Assembly (NCBI GenBank): GCA_002733605.1 | Contig: NVWK01000005.1 | Location: 180,753-244,752, forward strand | DNA length: 64,000 nt | Direction: 5' to 3' | Origin: Robiginitomaculum sp. | GTDB taxonomy: Bacteria > Pseudomonadota > Alphaproteobacteria > Caulobacterales > Maricaulaceae | Shown here: positions 56,423-64,000 of the stretch, piece by piece | Layout of the letters: every line of letters begins with the position of its first letter | Numbering within the stretch: position 1 is the stretch's first letter | The notes under the pieces: generated by a model | Told to the model about the DNA's origin: nothing | The model's input: only the letters and a program-made list of their open reading frames with translations | Databases searched by the model: none | Position numbers and translations under genes: made by a program

Positions 56423-57376
56423 TTATACGAGCGGCTGATGATGACGGGCGGCGTAGCGGCCCGTTGCGCAATGCTCTAGCTGACGCTCAATATCGGTCAG
56501 CAAGCTTGAAGCGCCGATGCGGAACAATTCAGGAGAAAGCCATTCATCACCCAGTTCTTCTTTCATCAAAATCAAATAGAGGAGCGCGGTTTTGGCATCT
56601 CCAATCCCGCCAGCCGGTTTGTAGCCGATCTTATAGCCGGTCATTTCCTGATAGTCGCGGATCATCCGCACCATCACCAGCGATACGGGCAAGGTCGCAT
56701 TGACGCTTTCTTTGCCTGTGGAGGTTTTGATGAAATCGGCCCCTGCCATCATGGCAATCATCGAAGCTTTGGCCACATTGGTCAATGTGCCAAGTTCGCC
56801 TGTGCCGAGGATGACTTTTATATGGGCTTCCCCGCAAGCTTCACGGCATTTCTGGATCATTTTATACAGAGCCTGCCAGTCTTCGCACAAGACCATATGA
56901 CGTTCGATAACAATGTCTATTTCCTGTGCGCCCGCTTTCACAGAGGCACGAATTTCAGCCAGACGGGTCGCCATTGGCGTGTGCCCTGCCGGAAATCCGG
57001 TGGAGACAGCCGCCACAGGGATACCGGTGCCTGCAAGGGCTTCGACGGCGGTGGCGACAAAATTATGATAAACGCAAACGGCCCCCGGATGAATGTTGAG
57101 TTTGTCTGCGCCTAATGCTTTGAGCACCTCTTCTTTCACAGGACGGGTGGCTTTGGCGCACAAACGACGTACACGGCCTTTGGTATCGTCACCTGCGAGG
57201 GTGGTCAGATCAATGACTGTGATGGCTTTGAGCAACCATGCCACCTGCCATTGTTTTTTGACAGAGCGTCGGCCACCAAGGCTTTTGGCGCGACGTTCCA
57301 GTGCGCTTCGGTTGATCTTGATGTCGACAATGGCGTCGAGATCAAGCGGGATGCCGGGGTTTCTTTTTATGCTCAT
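56423..57376 (-). CDS. deoC: deoxyribose-phosphate aldolase
   Basis: A 317-residue class I aldolase, of the longer type also seen in eukaryotes, that splits 2-deoxyribose-5-phosphate into glyceraldehyde-3-phosphate and acetaldehyde. Active-site lysines are K187 (HIKVILGTGEL), Schiff-base K217 (FIKTSTGK) and K253 (GYKPAGGI). It starts in a 4-base overlap with the purine nucleoside phosphorylase gene. An N-terminal extension of about 50 residues relative to E. coli DeoC is usual for this subgroup. Confidence 0.95.
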   Translation of the reverse strand: MSIKRNPGIPLDLDAIVDIKINRSALERRAKSLGGRRSVKKQWQVAWLLKAITVIDLTTLAGDDTKGRVRRLCAKATRPVKEEVLKALGADKLNIHPGAVCVYHNFVATAVEALAGTGIPVAAVSTGFPAGHTPMATRLAEIRASVKAGAQEIDIVIERHMVLCEDWQALYKMIQKCREACGEAHIKVILGTGELGTLTNVAKASMIAMMAGADFIKTSTGKESVNATLPVSLVMVRMIRDYQEMTGYKIGYKPAGGIGDAKTALLYLILMKEELGDEWLSPELFRIGASSLLTDIERQLEHCATGRYAARHHQPLV

Positions 57377-58173
57377 AACTGTCTCAAAAAGCTTTTGATG
57401 ATTGCCTGAAACTGGGAAGCTGATTTGGCAGCAATCTCTTTGGTTTGTGCGTGGCTAATCTCTGCCTCGTCAAAGCCTGCGCCCATATTGGTAACGTTGG
57501 AAAACCCGACCACTTTAAGGCCGAGGAAGCGCGCTAAAATCACTTCTGGCACCGTGGACATGCCGACAGCATCTGCACCTAAAATTCCCGCCATACGAAC
57601 CTCTGCCGGAGTTTCGAAATTAGGGCCGGAGAACCATGCATAGACGCCTTCGTGTAAATCTACGCCGAGTTCTTTTGCGCCCCGACGGGCGGCTGCGCAC
57701 AATTCGGGATCATAGGCGTCACACATGTTTACAAACCGCGCATCGCCCGGTTCCCCGATCAACGGGTTGGCACCGGAGAGATTGAGATGATCGGTGATTA
57801 GCATTTGCGAGCCGGGGGCCATGGCGGTTTGCAAGGAGCCAGCCGAGTTGGTCAGGCATACGGATTGTGCGCCCAAAGCTTTCAGAGTTTCCATCGGCAC
57901 GCGCATAACATCCGCTTGTCCGTGTTCATAATAATGGGCGCGACCCCCAAACACGGCGACATTCACCCCTTCGATTTTCCCAATCACCAGATTGGGATTA
58001 TGGCCGGATACACCCGCATGCGGGAAGCCTTCTAAATCGGAATAGGCAATGGTGCTAGCGTCTTCGACGACATCAACAAGACCGGAAAGGCCGGAGCCTA
58101 AAACAAGGCCGATATCCACAGGCTTGCCGCCTATACGCTCATTGATCAATTGTGCAAGATGGTCAGCGCTCAT
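57373..58173 (-). CDS. purine nucleoside phosphorylase (trimeric type)
   Basis: A 266-residue nucleoside phosphorylase of the trimeric, 6-oxopurine-specific family. Phosphate contacts are S27 (LGSGLSG), R78 and H80 (GGRAHYYEHG) and S110 (LTNSAG). Base contacts are E187 (GPNFETPAE) and the asparagine in FSNVTNMGAG. It phosphorolyses inosine, guanosine and their deoxy forms. It overlaps cdd and deoC by 4 bases on both sides, so it is tightly co-translated within the nucleoside operon. Confidence 0.92.
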   Translation of the reverse strand: MSADHLAQLINERIGGKPVDIGLVLGSGLSGLVDVVEDASTIAYSDLEGFPHAGVSGHNPNLVIGKIEGVNVAVFGGRAHYYEHGQADVMRVPMETLKALGAQSVCLTNSAGSLQTAMAPGSQMLITDHLNLSGANPLIGEPGDARFVNMCDAYDPELCAAARRGAKELGVDLHEGVYAWFSGPNFETPAEVRMAGILGADAVGMSTVPEVILARFLGLKVVGFSNVTNMGAGFDEAEISHAQTKEIAAKSASQFQAIIKSFLRQL

Positions 58174-58583
58174 GTGGTCGTCTCCAAATTTTCTGGCCCG
58201 AAAGAAGATGGCAATAAATCACCCAATAAAAACTGTTCTTGTCTGCCATCCGTATTGCAAACAAACACCGGTGTGTCGACTTGCCCTAATTCACGGATTT
58301 TCTGGCGGCAACCGCCGCACGGCGGGGCCCATGATCCGGTTTTGCAGACGACACAAATTTGGACTATTTTCCTGTCCCCGGCTGCCACCATAGCGGCAAT
58401 GGCCGATGTTTCGGCGCAGGTTCCGGCGGAATAGGACGCGTTTTCGACATTACAGCCTACGTAAATATTGCCACTTTCGCCCAGTACGGCGGCGCCTACA
58501 GGGAATTTCGAATAGGGTGCATAGGCATTTTCTTGTGCGGCGCAGGCCGCCTCGAACAATCCGGTATGTATCACAGCGTTCAT
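58170..58583 (-). CDS. cdd: cytidine deaminase
   Basis: A 137-residue tetrameric-type cytidine deaminase, start ATG 58583 (MNAVIHTGLFEAA). Zinc ligands are C56 in TCAE (with catalytic E58) and C89 and C92 in PPCGGC. It converts (deoxy)cytidine to (deoxy)uridine, feeding the pyrimidine phosphorylase encoded downstream. A 98-base gap separates it from the kinase gene, which may contain a promoter for the deo genes. The ribosome site is a weak AAGAGA, and the extra upstream codons in the longer frame look untranslated. Confidence 0.94.
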   Translation of the reverse strand: MNAVIHTGLFEAACAAQENAYAPYSKFPVGAAVLGESGNIYVGCNVENASYSAGTCAETSAIAAMVAAGDRKIVQICVVCKTGSWAPPCGGCRQKIRELGQVDTPVFVCNTDGRQEQFLLGDLLPSSFGPENLETTT

Positions 58584-58681
58584 TAAGTATCTCTTGATAG
58601 GGTCGGACACTTTAGATGAAAACGCCACCGGTTTGCAAGTAAGCTTTCATAGTAATTTTTAACCGCCCTTTTTAGGCCAGA

Positions 58682-60217
58682 CTAGAAAATTTTATCAAGA
58701 GCCTGATCGATAATCGAGAGCTGTTTGGGAAGCTTGGTATAGACCTCTGCATACAATTTATCATAGATTTTAACTGCGTCTTGATCCGGGTGAAACACTC
58801 GGCCCTGCTTTGCCATTTTGGTCATGGCGGTGCTGAAATCCTTATGTAGCCCCATGCCGACACTGGCGACCATGGCGGCGCCAAGTCCCGAGGTTTCGTA
58901 TATATGTGGGCGCTCGGTCGGCAGGCCGAATATATCTGCGGTGATTTGCATGATGGCTTCGGATTGGGAACCGCCACCAGAAACCCGTATTTTCGTGATT
59001 GGCACACCGTTTTTCTTGGCGATTTCGGACAGGCCTTTGCGGAGTTCAAAGGCGATGCCTTCGACAATGGCGCGATATAAATGTCCGCGTGTATGCAATT
59101 CGCGAAAGCCGAGAATAGCTCCTTTCGAAGCTTTGTCTTTGCCTATATTTCCGCCCCAATTTGGACGCAAAACCAGACCCATCGCGCCGGGTGGTGTGGC
59201 CAATAATAATTCATCAAACAGGGTTTCGGGTGCGATATTTTGCTTATCTGCGCGCCTGCGCTCGGGATGGCCAAATTCCTGTTTAAACCAGTTGACCATC
59301 CAATAGCCCAAAGGAACAGCCGCTTCGGGTGTGTACATATCCGCGAAAGCGGCGGGGTAGGACGGCAGAGGGGCGGGATACAGGAAGTATTTTGAGGTTT
59401 GGATGCTTGCGGTGGCGCGGGTGCCATAGCTTAAACATCCAATGCTGGCATCGTTTGCACCTGCACCGACAATTTCGCACGCTTTATCTGCCGCCGACGC
59501 GATGACAGGAATGCATTCCGGCAGGCCTAAATGTTGGCGGGCCTCATCGGTAAGCGCCCCGATTCGTTCTCCGGGCTTGACCAGTTCGGGCAATTGTTCG
59601 CGTTTGATTTCCAGCGCGTCCCAGAGCCAATGCTTGGGTGCGGCCCAGCTTTGGGTTTTGTAATCGAACGGAAAATACCCGACTTGCGACCCGACAGAAT
59701 CGACACAATGTCCAGTCAGGCGGGTGTTCAGAAAGCCCGATAATTGCACGAATTTATCTGTGCGGGCCCAAATATCCGGCTGTTTTTGGGCAATCCAGTT
59801 GGCCTCTGTATCTTTACGAAGCTGATTGATGGCGCCGCTTTGGCCTACGAGGGCAAAGAGCGCCCGCCATTTGAACGGCAAGGGCGGAATATCCTCTAGT
59901 TGTCGCTCGTCCATCCAAGTGATTGCGGGGCGTAGAACTTTGCCGTCTTTGTCCAGACAGATCACTGTGCCGCGCTGGGTGGTGACCGTGACGCAGGCGA
60001 CATTGCCTGGGTCATTGCCTTCTTCCCACAATGTTTTACAGGCCTGTCCCAAAAGCTGCCAAAATTTCTCGGGATCATATTCAGACCAGCCCGTGTGCTC
60101 AGCCTCATATTCGCCAATCGCCAACTGGCTTTTAGCGAGCAATTCACCGTCCAGATCAAACAAAAGCGCACGGATGCTTTGGGTGCCGTTATCTATTGCC
60201 AGAATTGTTTTGCCCAT
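58682..60217 (-). CDS. FGGY family carbohydrate kinase
   Basis: A 511-residue sugar or polyol kinase with the actin-like ATPase fold. The N-terminal phosphate motif is AIDNGTQSIRALLFD; the middle has ITWMDERQ; the C-terminal part has SYGTRATASI and RVSGGGSQSEAIMQITADIFG. It is related to glycerol kinases but lacks the standard GTTSSR signature, so glycerol is not assured. Two bases after the glpD stop it begins a tightly packed transcript with GlpD and the AGPS-like flavoprotein. Phosphorylation of glycerol, a tetritol or another polyol that yields a glycerol-phosphate-like product is the likely role. Confidence 0.86.
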   Translation of the reverse strand: MGKTILAIDNGTQSIRALLFDLDGELLAKSQLAIGEYEAEHTGWSEYDPEKFWQLLGQACKTLWEEGNDPGNVACVTVTTQRGTVICLDKDGKVLRPAITWMDERQLEDIPPLPFKWRALFALVGQSGAINQLRKDTEANWIAQKQPDIWARTDKFVQLSGFLNTRLTGHCVDSVGSQVGYFPFDYKTQSWAAPKHWLWDALEIKREQLPELVKPGERIGALTDEARQHLGLPECIPVIASAADKACEIVGAGANDASIGCLSYGTRATASIQTSKYFLYPAPLPSYPAAFADMYTPEAAVPLGYWMVNWFKQEFGHPERRRADKQNIAPETLFDELLLATPPGAMGLVLRPNWGGNIGKDKASKGAILGFRELHTRGHLYRAIVEGIAFELRKGLSEIAKKNGVPITKIRVSGGGSQSEAIMQITADIFGLPTERPHIYETSGLGAAMVASVGMGLHKDFSTAMTKMAKQGRVFHPDQDAVKIYDKLYAEVYTKLPKQLSIIDQALDKIF

Positions 60218-60219
60218 AG

Positions 60220-61818
60220 CTATCCCCGTTTGTTGGTTGTCTCGTCTATTTCCGGCAGGCTATATTTGCTGTGCCAAATTTCTTGGTAGTTTTTCCATTC
60301 TGTGTTCCAGCGTCTGGTTTTCCAGCCAAGTTCTTCCTTACATATTGTGCGTATTTTCTGCATTTCACCCGCCCCGCCCTTTGGCAGCAAAAATCCGAGG
60401 CGTGTGCGGCGGAGCAAAAGATCATCCAGATGCGCAACAGCTTCATTGGCCGCGCACCATCGCAGTTCGGCCCAAAGCGTCTGTGTCCCCGCCACATAGC
60501 AAAGCTCATCCTCTTTCGCGCCGTTTATCAAGGCCTCCAGATTTGCGCCATAATAGCCATGAAGCTTGCGGGTCATAGCCGGCCCAAAACGCTTCATTTT
60601 TGGAATGGGTTTAGGTGTAGGTTTGGTAAAAATCGGTGCGTCATTGTCAACAAAATCGCGGAGACCCAGTTTTTCACCAACCTTGGCCAACACATCCAAA
60701 GCGATAATACGAAAAGTGGTCAATTTGCCGCCGGTGACGGTAATTAGACCCTCATCGCTCCAGACGATATGATCCCGTCGCGCCGCCGAGGGTTTTATGG
60801 TTTTGGGGTCAACGCCTTCTTCACTGACGATTGGCCGCACACCGGACCATGTTGTTAGAATGTCTTCTCTGGTAATTTTGGCATCCGGAAACTGGCCAAT
60901 GGCGCCTGCCAGTAAATACTGCGTTTCCGCATTTGTGATGGCGGCTTCCACATCGAGATCGTCTTCATGGTCAAGGTCTGTCGTCCCGATCATGGTGACG
61001 CCCTGCCACGGACAGATAAACATAACCCTGCCGTCCCCGGGATGGTTAAAACCGATGGCCTGATGCACAGGTAACCGCCAGCTTGGCACGGTAATATGGC
61101 TACCGCGCAAAGGCCGCACCCGTTTTTCATCGCGCACCTGAGAGCGGAGCCGGTCTGCCCACGCCCCTGTTGCGTTCACCACCACTTTGGCATGAAACTC
61201 GACAGGTTTGCCTGTACGACCGTCAAGCGCCCGCACGCCTGTCACTTGCCCGCCTTGTTTATTCAATTCTGTGACTTTGACATAGTTGAGCGCACTCGCA
61301 CCAAAATGACGGGCTTCGTGGAGCAAGCGCATGACAAGACGGCTATCGTCGGTCAGGGCATCGGTATATTGGGTTGCCCCTAAAAGATCATCCGCTTTCA
61401 CGCCCGGTAAAAAGTTTTGAACATGGGCTTTGCCGAAATATTTATGGTCACGCTGCTTGGCAAAGAAACCATAGATGTTCAAGACGAAATCAAAAACGTA
61501 TCGGTTGGGGAAAGCGCCTTTGCGAAACAGGTAGAGGTATTTTAACGGCTCGACCAGACCGGGGGCTTCATCAAGCAGTCTTTGGCGTTCACGCACAGAT
61601 TCCCGCGTCAGTCCGAACTTACCCTGCACCAGATAGCGTAGGCCCCCGTGCACCATTTTCGAAGAGCGGCTGGATGTGCCCCATGCGAAATCACGTTGTT
61701 CGACCAGTAAAACTTTTACGCCGCGCCGCGCCGCCTCAAGGGCAAGACCGGCACCAGTAATGCCGCCACCGATGACGATCATGTCCCACTCGGTTTCGTC
61801 TGTGTGCCAATCCTTCAT
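60220..61818 (-). CDS. glpD: glycerol-3-phosphate dehydrogenase, FAD-dependent
   Basis: A 532-residue flavoprotein with the N-terminal FAD motif IGGGITGAG (17-25), the block FAWGTSSRSSKMVHGGLRYL and a C-terminal helical cap domain. It oxidises glycerol-3-phosphate to dihydroxyacetone phosphate at the inner membrane, passing electrons to quinone. It overlaps the AGPS-like gene by 4 bases and lies 2 bases before the kinase gene. A relative acting on a different polyol phosphate is possible because the neighbouring kinase is not a typical GlpK. Confidence 0.9.
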   Translation of the reverse strand: MKDWHTDETEWDMIVIGGGITGAGLALEAARRGVKVLLVEQRDFAWGTSSRSSKMVHGGLRYLVQGKFGLTRESVRERQRLLDEAPGLVEPLKYLYLFRKGAFPNRYVFDFVLNIYGFFAKQRDHKYFGKAHVQNFLPGVKADDLLGATQYTDALTDDSRLVMRLLHEARHFGASALNYVKVTELNKQGGQVTGVRALDGRTGKPVEFHAKVVVNATGAWADRLRSQVRDEKRVRPLRGSHITVPSWRLPVHQAIGFNHPGDGRVMFICPWQGVTMIGTTDLDHEDDLDVEAAITNAETQYLLAGAIGQFPDAKITREDILTTWSGVRPIVSEEGVDPKTIKPSAARRDHIVWSDEGLITVTGGKLTTFRIIALDVLAKVGEKLGLRDFVDNDAPIFTKPTPKPIPKMKRFGPAMTRKLHGYYGANLEALINGAKEDELCYVAGTQTLWAELRWCAANEAVAHLDDLLLRRTRLGFLLPKGGAGEMQKIRTICKEELGWKTRRWNTEWKNYQEIWHSKYSLPEIDETTNKRG

Positions 61819-63416
61819 CGTTTTGGTATCAACACACCGGGGTTCATGCGTTGGGACGGATCGATATGATCGAATATATTGTGCAAAATATCCATCCCCA
61901 GCGGGCCTTTCTCGGCCTCCATATAGGCAGCATGGTCACGCCCGACCCCGTGCTGATGAGAGATTGTGCCGCCGTGTTTGACGATGGTTTCACAGGCGAT
62001 TTTCTTGATAATTCCCCAACGCGCCAGTGTTGCCTCACTGGTCTCCGCGCACGGGAACATATAGGTTGTATAGGCGCTGGAGCCTTGCGGGTAGACGTGT
62101 GAGAGATGAGTAAAGGCATGAATGCGGACGTTTTGGTGTGCGAGGGCCGCTTCGATATTTACCTCGACCTCGTCCATATATCCAGATAATTTTGACCAGT
62201 CCATCGCGGTTTCAAACGTATCCACGGCGTAGCCTTCATCGAACAATGGCCCGCGTAAATACGGGGATTTATAGCGGCCTTCTTTCCATTTATCGCCGAG
62301 GGCTTTATCCTTGAACTTGACGCCGCCATGGGCTTTGAGAATTTTCCAACATTGTGCGCGGCTTGCGCTGGTCTGGGCTTTGGTGCCGGTTAAGCCGAAT
62401 GTCAACATGCATTTGTTTTCACGCACGCCGAGAAATTTTAGTATGCGTTCGAACTTGGCCAAGCGCTCTGCCGGTACGCTCAGTTGTAAACTACTTGCGG
62501 TTTCCTTGGTGTTGGAAAGCCGTAGCATGGACAGAGGGATTTTGAGTTGGGCAATCTTTTGCACGGCCGCAACAGCGCTGTCCCAGTCGGGCATGAAGAT
62601 GGTGTGGAATTGTTCCACTTCCGGCAAGCGGGTGATGCGCACCTTGACCTCGGTCAATATCCCCAACCGGCCTTCGGAACCAAGTACCAGTTCACGTAAA
62701 TCAGGGCCTGCGGAAGACGCCGGAAATGTCGGGATGATCAATTGTCCTTTGGGGGTCTCTAGAGTGCCGCCTGCAAATAATTGCTCAATGCGACCATAGC
62801 GGATAGATTGCTGGCCACTTGAACGGGTCACGACCCAGCCTCCAACGGTTGAAAGTTCCCAGCTTTGGGGGAAATGGCCAAGGGTAAATCCTTTGGCGGC
62901 CAGTTGCGCTTCCAACTCGGGGCCATTGGTGCCGGCCCCGAAAGTCGCGATCTGACTGGTTTCATCAATGTCCATCAACTTATTCATGCGGGTCATGGCA
63001 ATGCTGATATACGGGGTTTTTGTTGTTTCGGGTGAAAGATGACCGACAACGGATGTGCCGCCGCCGTAAGGCACGACATCCACTTTTTTCTTAATTGCCC
63101 ACTGTAAAAGTTCCTGAACCTGTTCGCCCGTTTGCGGTAGGGCGACACCGTCAGGGACATTTCTAAAAACGCCTTTGCGCATGTCCAGTAAATCGGGAAA
63201 GCTTTGACCGCATGCGTGGCGCAGACGGGTTTCCGAATCCGTGGTAAACAGGGGATGATCCGGGAGCCGTGTGGCAGGGATGTCCGCAATGGCTTGCTCC
63301 AGATTTACTGCGGGCAGTGCTTTTGCTGTTCCTAAAATACCTTCGATCATGTTCAGAGCTGACGTTGTCAACTCCATGTCTTGACTTTCATCGCCCCAGC
63401 CATTCCAACGTCGCAT
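61815..63416 (-). CDS. FAD-binding oxidase related to alkyldihydroxyacetonephosphate synthase (AGPS-like)
   Basis: A 533-residue vanillyl-alcohol-oxidase-superfamily flavoprotein. The start is ATG 63416, where AGGAG is well spaced; the longer frame lacks this. The N-terminal MRRWNGWGDE block and the residues about 115-126 (PYGGGTSVVGH) match the AGPS group. The C-terminal H487-Q-H489-G-V-G motif replaces the usual HHHGIG. In eukaryotes AGPS makes ether lipids from acyl-DHAP; bacterial relatives are mostly uncharacterised. The coupling to glpD, which produces DHAP, is suggestive. A lactate- or hydroxyacid-dehydrogenase-like role is an alternative. Confidence 0.85.
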   Translation of the reverse strand: MRRWNGWGDESQDMELTTSALNMIEGILGTAKALPAVNLEQAIADIPATRLPDHPLFTTDSETRLRHACGQSFPDLLDMRKGVFRNVPDGVALPQTGEQVQELLQWAIKKKVDVVPYGGGTSVVGHLSPETTKTPYISIAMTRMNKLMDIDETSQIATFGAGTNGPELEAQLAAKGFTLGHFPQSWELSTVGGWVVTRSSGQQSIRYGRIEQLFAGGTLETPKGQLIIPTFPASSAGPDLRELVLGSEGRLGILTEVKVRITRLPEVEQFHTIFMPDWDSAVAAVQKIAQLKIPLSMLRLSNTKETASSLQLSVPAERLAKFERILKFLGVRENKCMLTFGLTGTKAQTSASRAQCWKILKAHGGVKFKDKALGDKWKEGRYKSPYLRGPLFDEGYAVDTFETAMDWSKLSGYMDEVEVNIEAALAHQNVRIHAFTHLSHVYPQGSSAYTTYMFPCAETSEATLARWGIIKKIACETIVKHGGTISHQHGVGRDHAAYMEAEKGPLGMDILHNIFDHIDPSQRMNPGVLIPKR

Positions 63417-63537
63417 TTTTTCTCCTGTCACTAACCCCATACTTACGACAGTTATAGTTCCAAGGTTGGGATACGTCCAGACGGCATTGTCGCAAGAGTG
63501 TCAGAATTGGATATTGAAATGGATATGGAGTTTTGGT

Positions 63538-63577
63538 GCCTATAGGTAATATCCCCTATAGGCATTCTATAGGGGAT
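63538..63577. promoter_or_regulatory. triple CTATAGG operator cluster in divergent promoter region
   Basis: Three CTATAGG boxes begin at 63540, 63556 and 63567. The first two form a perfect inverted repeat GCCTATAGG / CCTATAGGC with an 8-base centre. The second and third form another perfect 10-bp repeat ATCCCCTATA / TATAGGGGAT with a 7-base centre. This lies between the minus-strand AGPS-glpD-kinase operon and the plus-strand PAS gene, so it is a likely binding site for a dimeric regulator. Confidence 0.6.
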
Positions 63578-63640
63578 TGCGCAATATTGACCATGGTTTG
63601 GTAAGGCTTATATTGAGCGATCATTCAACCGGGGGATATA

Positions 63641-64000
63641 GTGGCCAAAGCACCTGCACATACACCTAAACCTGTACAAAACGTGGATACGTTCCGGCGC
63701 CGGACCGAGATGATCCTCGAAGCCACGGGAGACGGGGTTTACGGTCTGAACGCGGACGGGAAAACAATTTTTGCCAATCCGGCCGCAGCCCGGCTATCAG
63801 GATTTTCGATCGAGGAAATGCTTGGCAAAAGCCAACATGAATTATCGCACCATTCCTATCGTGATGGCAGTCCCTACCCGGTTCATAATTGTCCGATCTA
63901 TAAAGCTTTCAAAGACGGAAAAGTACACCGCGAGTCCAATGAAGTGTTCTGGCGCAAAGACGGGAGTAGTTTTCCGGTCGAATATGTCAGTACACCGATC
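63641..64000 (+). CDS. PAS-domain sensor or regulator (truncated by window edge)
   Basis: The first 120 codons of a gene that continues beyond the window, starting at GTG 63641 just after GGGGGA. Residues about 18-120 are a PAS domain: MILEATGDGVYGLNADGKTI, FANPAAARLSGFSIEEMLGK, then RESNEVFWRKDGSSFPVEYV. The N-terminal lysine/proline-rich tail is short. PAS domains bind small ligands or dimerise. The output domain is not visible; a sigma-54 activator, histidine kinase or diguanylate cyclase would all be possible. It is divergent from the AGPS-glpD-kinase operon and shares its operator cluster, so it may regulate it. Confidence 0.75.
   Translation, partial: MAKAPAHTPKPVQNVDTFRRRTEMILEATGDGVYGLNADGKTIFANPAAARLSGFSIEEMLGKSQHELSHHSYRDGSPYPVHNCPIYKAFKDGKVHRESNEVFWRKDGSSFPVEYVSTPI

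Noticed and set aside
58640..58681. Intrinsic terminator after the FGGY kinase gene
   Set aside because: The minus-strand stem (GCCT with AGGG) has a mismatch and is too short to be convincing.
59826..60578. A 250-codon open frame antisense to the kinase and GlpD genes
   Set aside because: It crosses two coupled genes with strong motifs and reads as cysteine/serine-rich low-information protein.

Overview
The window looks like one contiguous chromosomal stretch of a Gram-negative alphaproteobacterium. The evidence is two TonB-dependent receptors, a FecI/FecR-type signalling pair, periplasmic signal peptides and lipoproteins, and many TTG/GTG starts with purine-rich ribosome sites. The exact order cannot be settled by eye; a marine Maricaulales/Hyphomonadales- or Kordiimonadales-like bacterium is a guess. 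I see no rRNA, tRNA, IS element, integrase or CRISPR array, and gene density is high.

Region 1 (about 167-33750) is a large peptide and amino-acid catabolic island in three transcription blocks. Plus-strand genes 167-6972 encode a DUF819 permease, a dipeptide epimerase, a YkvI-type transporter fused to a CocE/NonD hydrolase, and a secreted S12 serine hydrolase. They converge on a strong bidirectional terminator (6974-6998) with an eight-gene minus-strand block (20803 down to 7021): S9 peptidase lipoprotein, S12 hydrolase with a membrane tail, MlrC-like M81 metallopeptidase, ECF sigma, FecR, STN-type TonB receptor, a second M81 enzyme and a second TonB receptor. Divergent from it, plus-strand genes 21020-33748 encode a D-serine-dehydratase-like PLP enzyme, an ornithine-cyclodeaminase-family protein, a complete Dpp/Opp-type ABC importer, a membrane-anchored CocE hydrolase, RidA, a DadA-like D-amino-acid dehydrogenase, a small membrane protein and a PepSY membrane protein. 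The hydrolase set (M81 and S12) recalls microcystin-degradation (mlr) loci, and the epimerase and D-amino-acid enzymes point to substrates containing D-residues. I infer a regulated system for sensing, importing and dismantling D-amino-acid-containing (possibly cyclic) peptides. The substrate is unknown.

Region 2 (34139-36935) holds a LuxR-type regulator fused to an alpha/beta-hydrolase domain whose nucleophile serine is replaced by alanine, a secreted tail-collar-domain protein, and overlapping antisense mini-ORFs. Region 3 (36936-42565) is a four-gene non-phosphorylative sugar-acid route to 2-oxoglutarate: semialdehyde dehydrogenase, IlvD/Edd dehydratase, GntP permease and FAH-family dehydratase, with a LacI-type palindromic operator.

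Region 4 (42562-46618) is the conserved ABC permease/ATPase/tesA trio. Region 5 (46830-51498) is a 2-oxoacid:ferredoxin oxidoreductase with its own GltD-like ferredoxin/flavin partner. Region 6 (63416 down to 51514, minus strand) joins an AGPS-like flavoprotein, GlpD and an FGGY kinase to a complete deoxynucleoside salvage/catabolic run: cdd, purine nucleoside phosphorylase, deoC, an ALDH16-like two-domain aldehyde dehydrogenase, deoA and deoB. The window closes inside a divergent PAS-domain sensor gene whose upstream region carries repeated CTATAGG palindromes.
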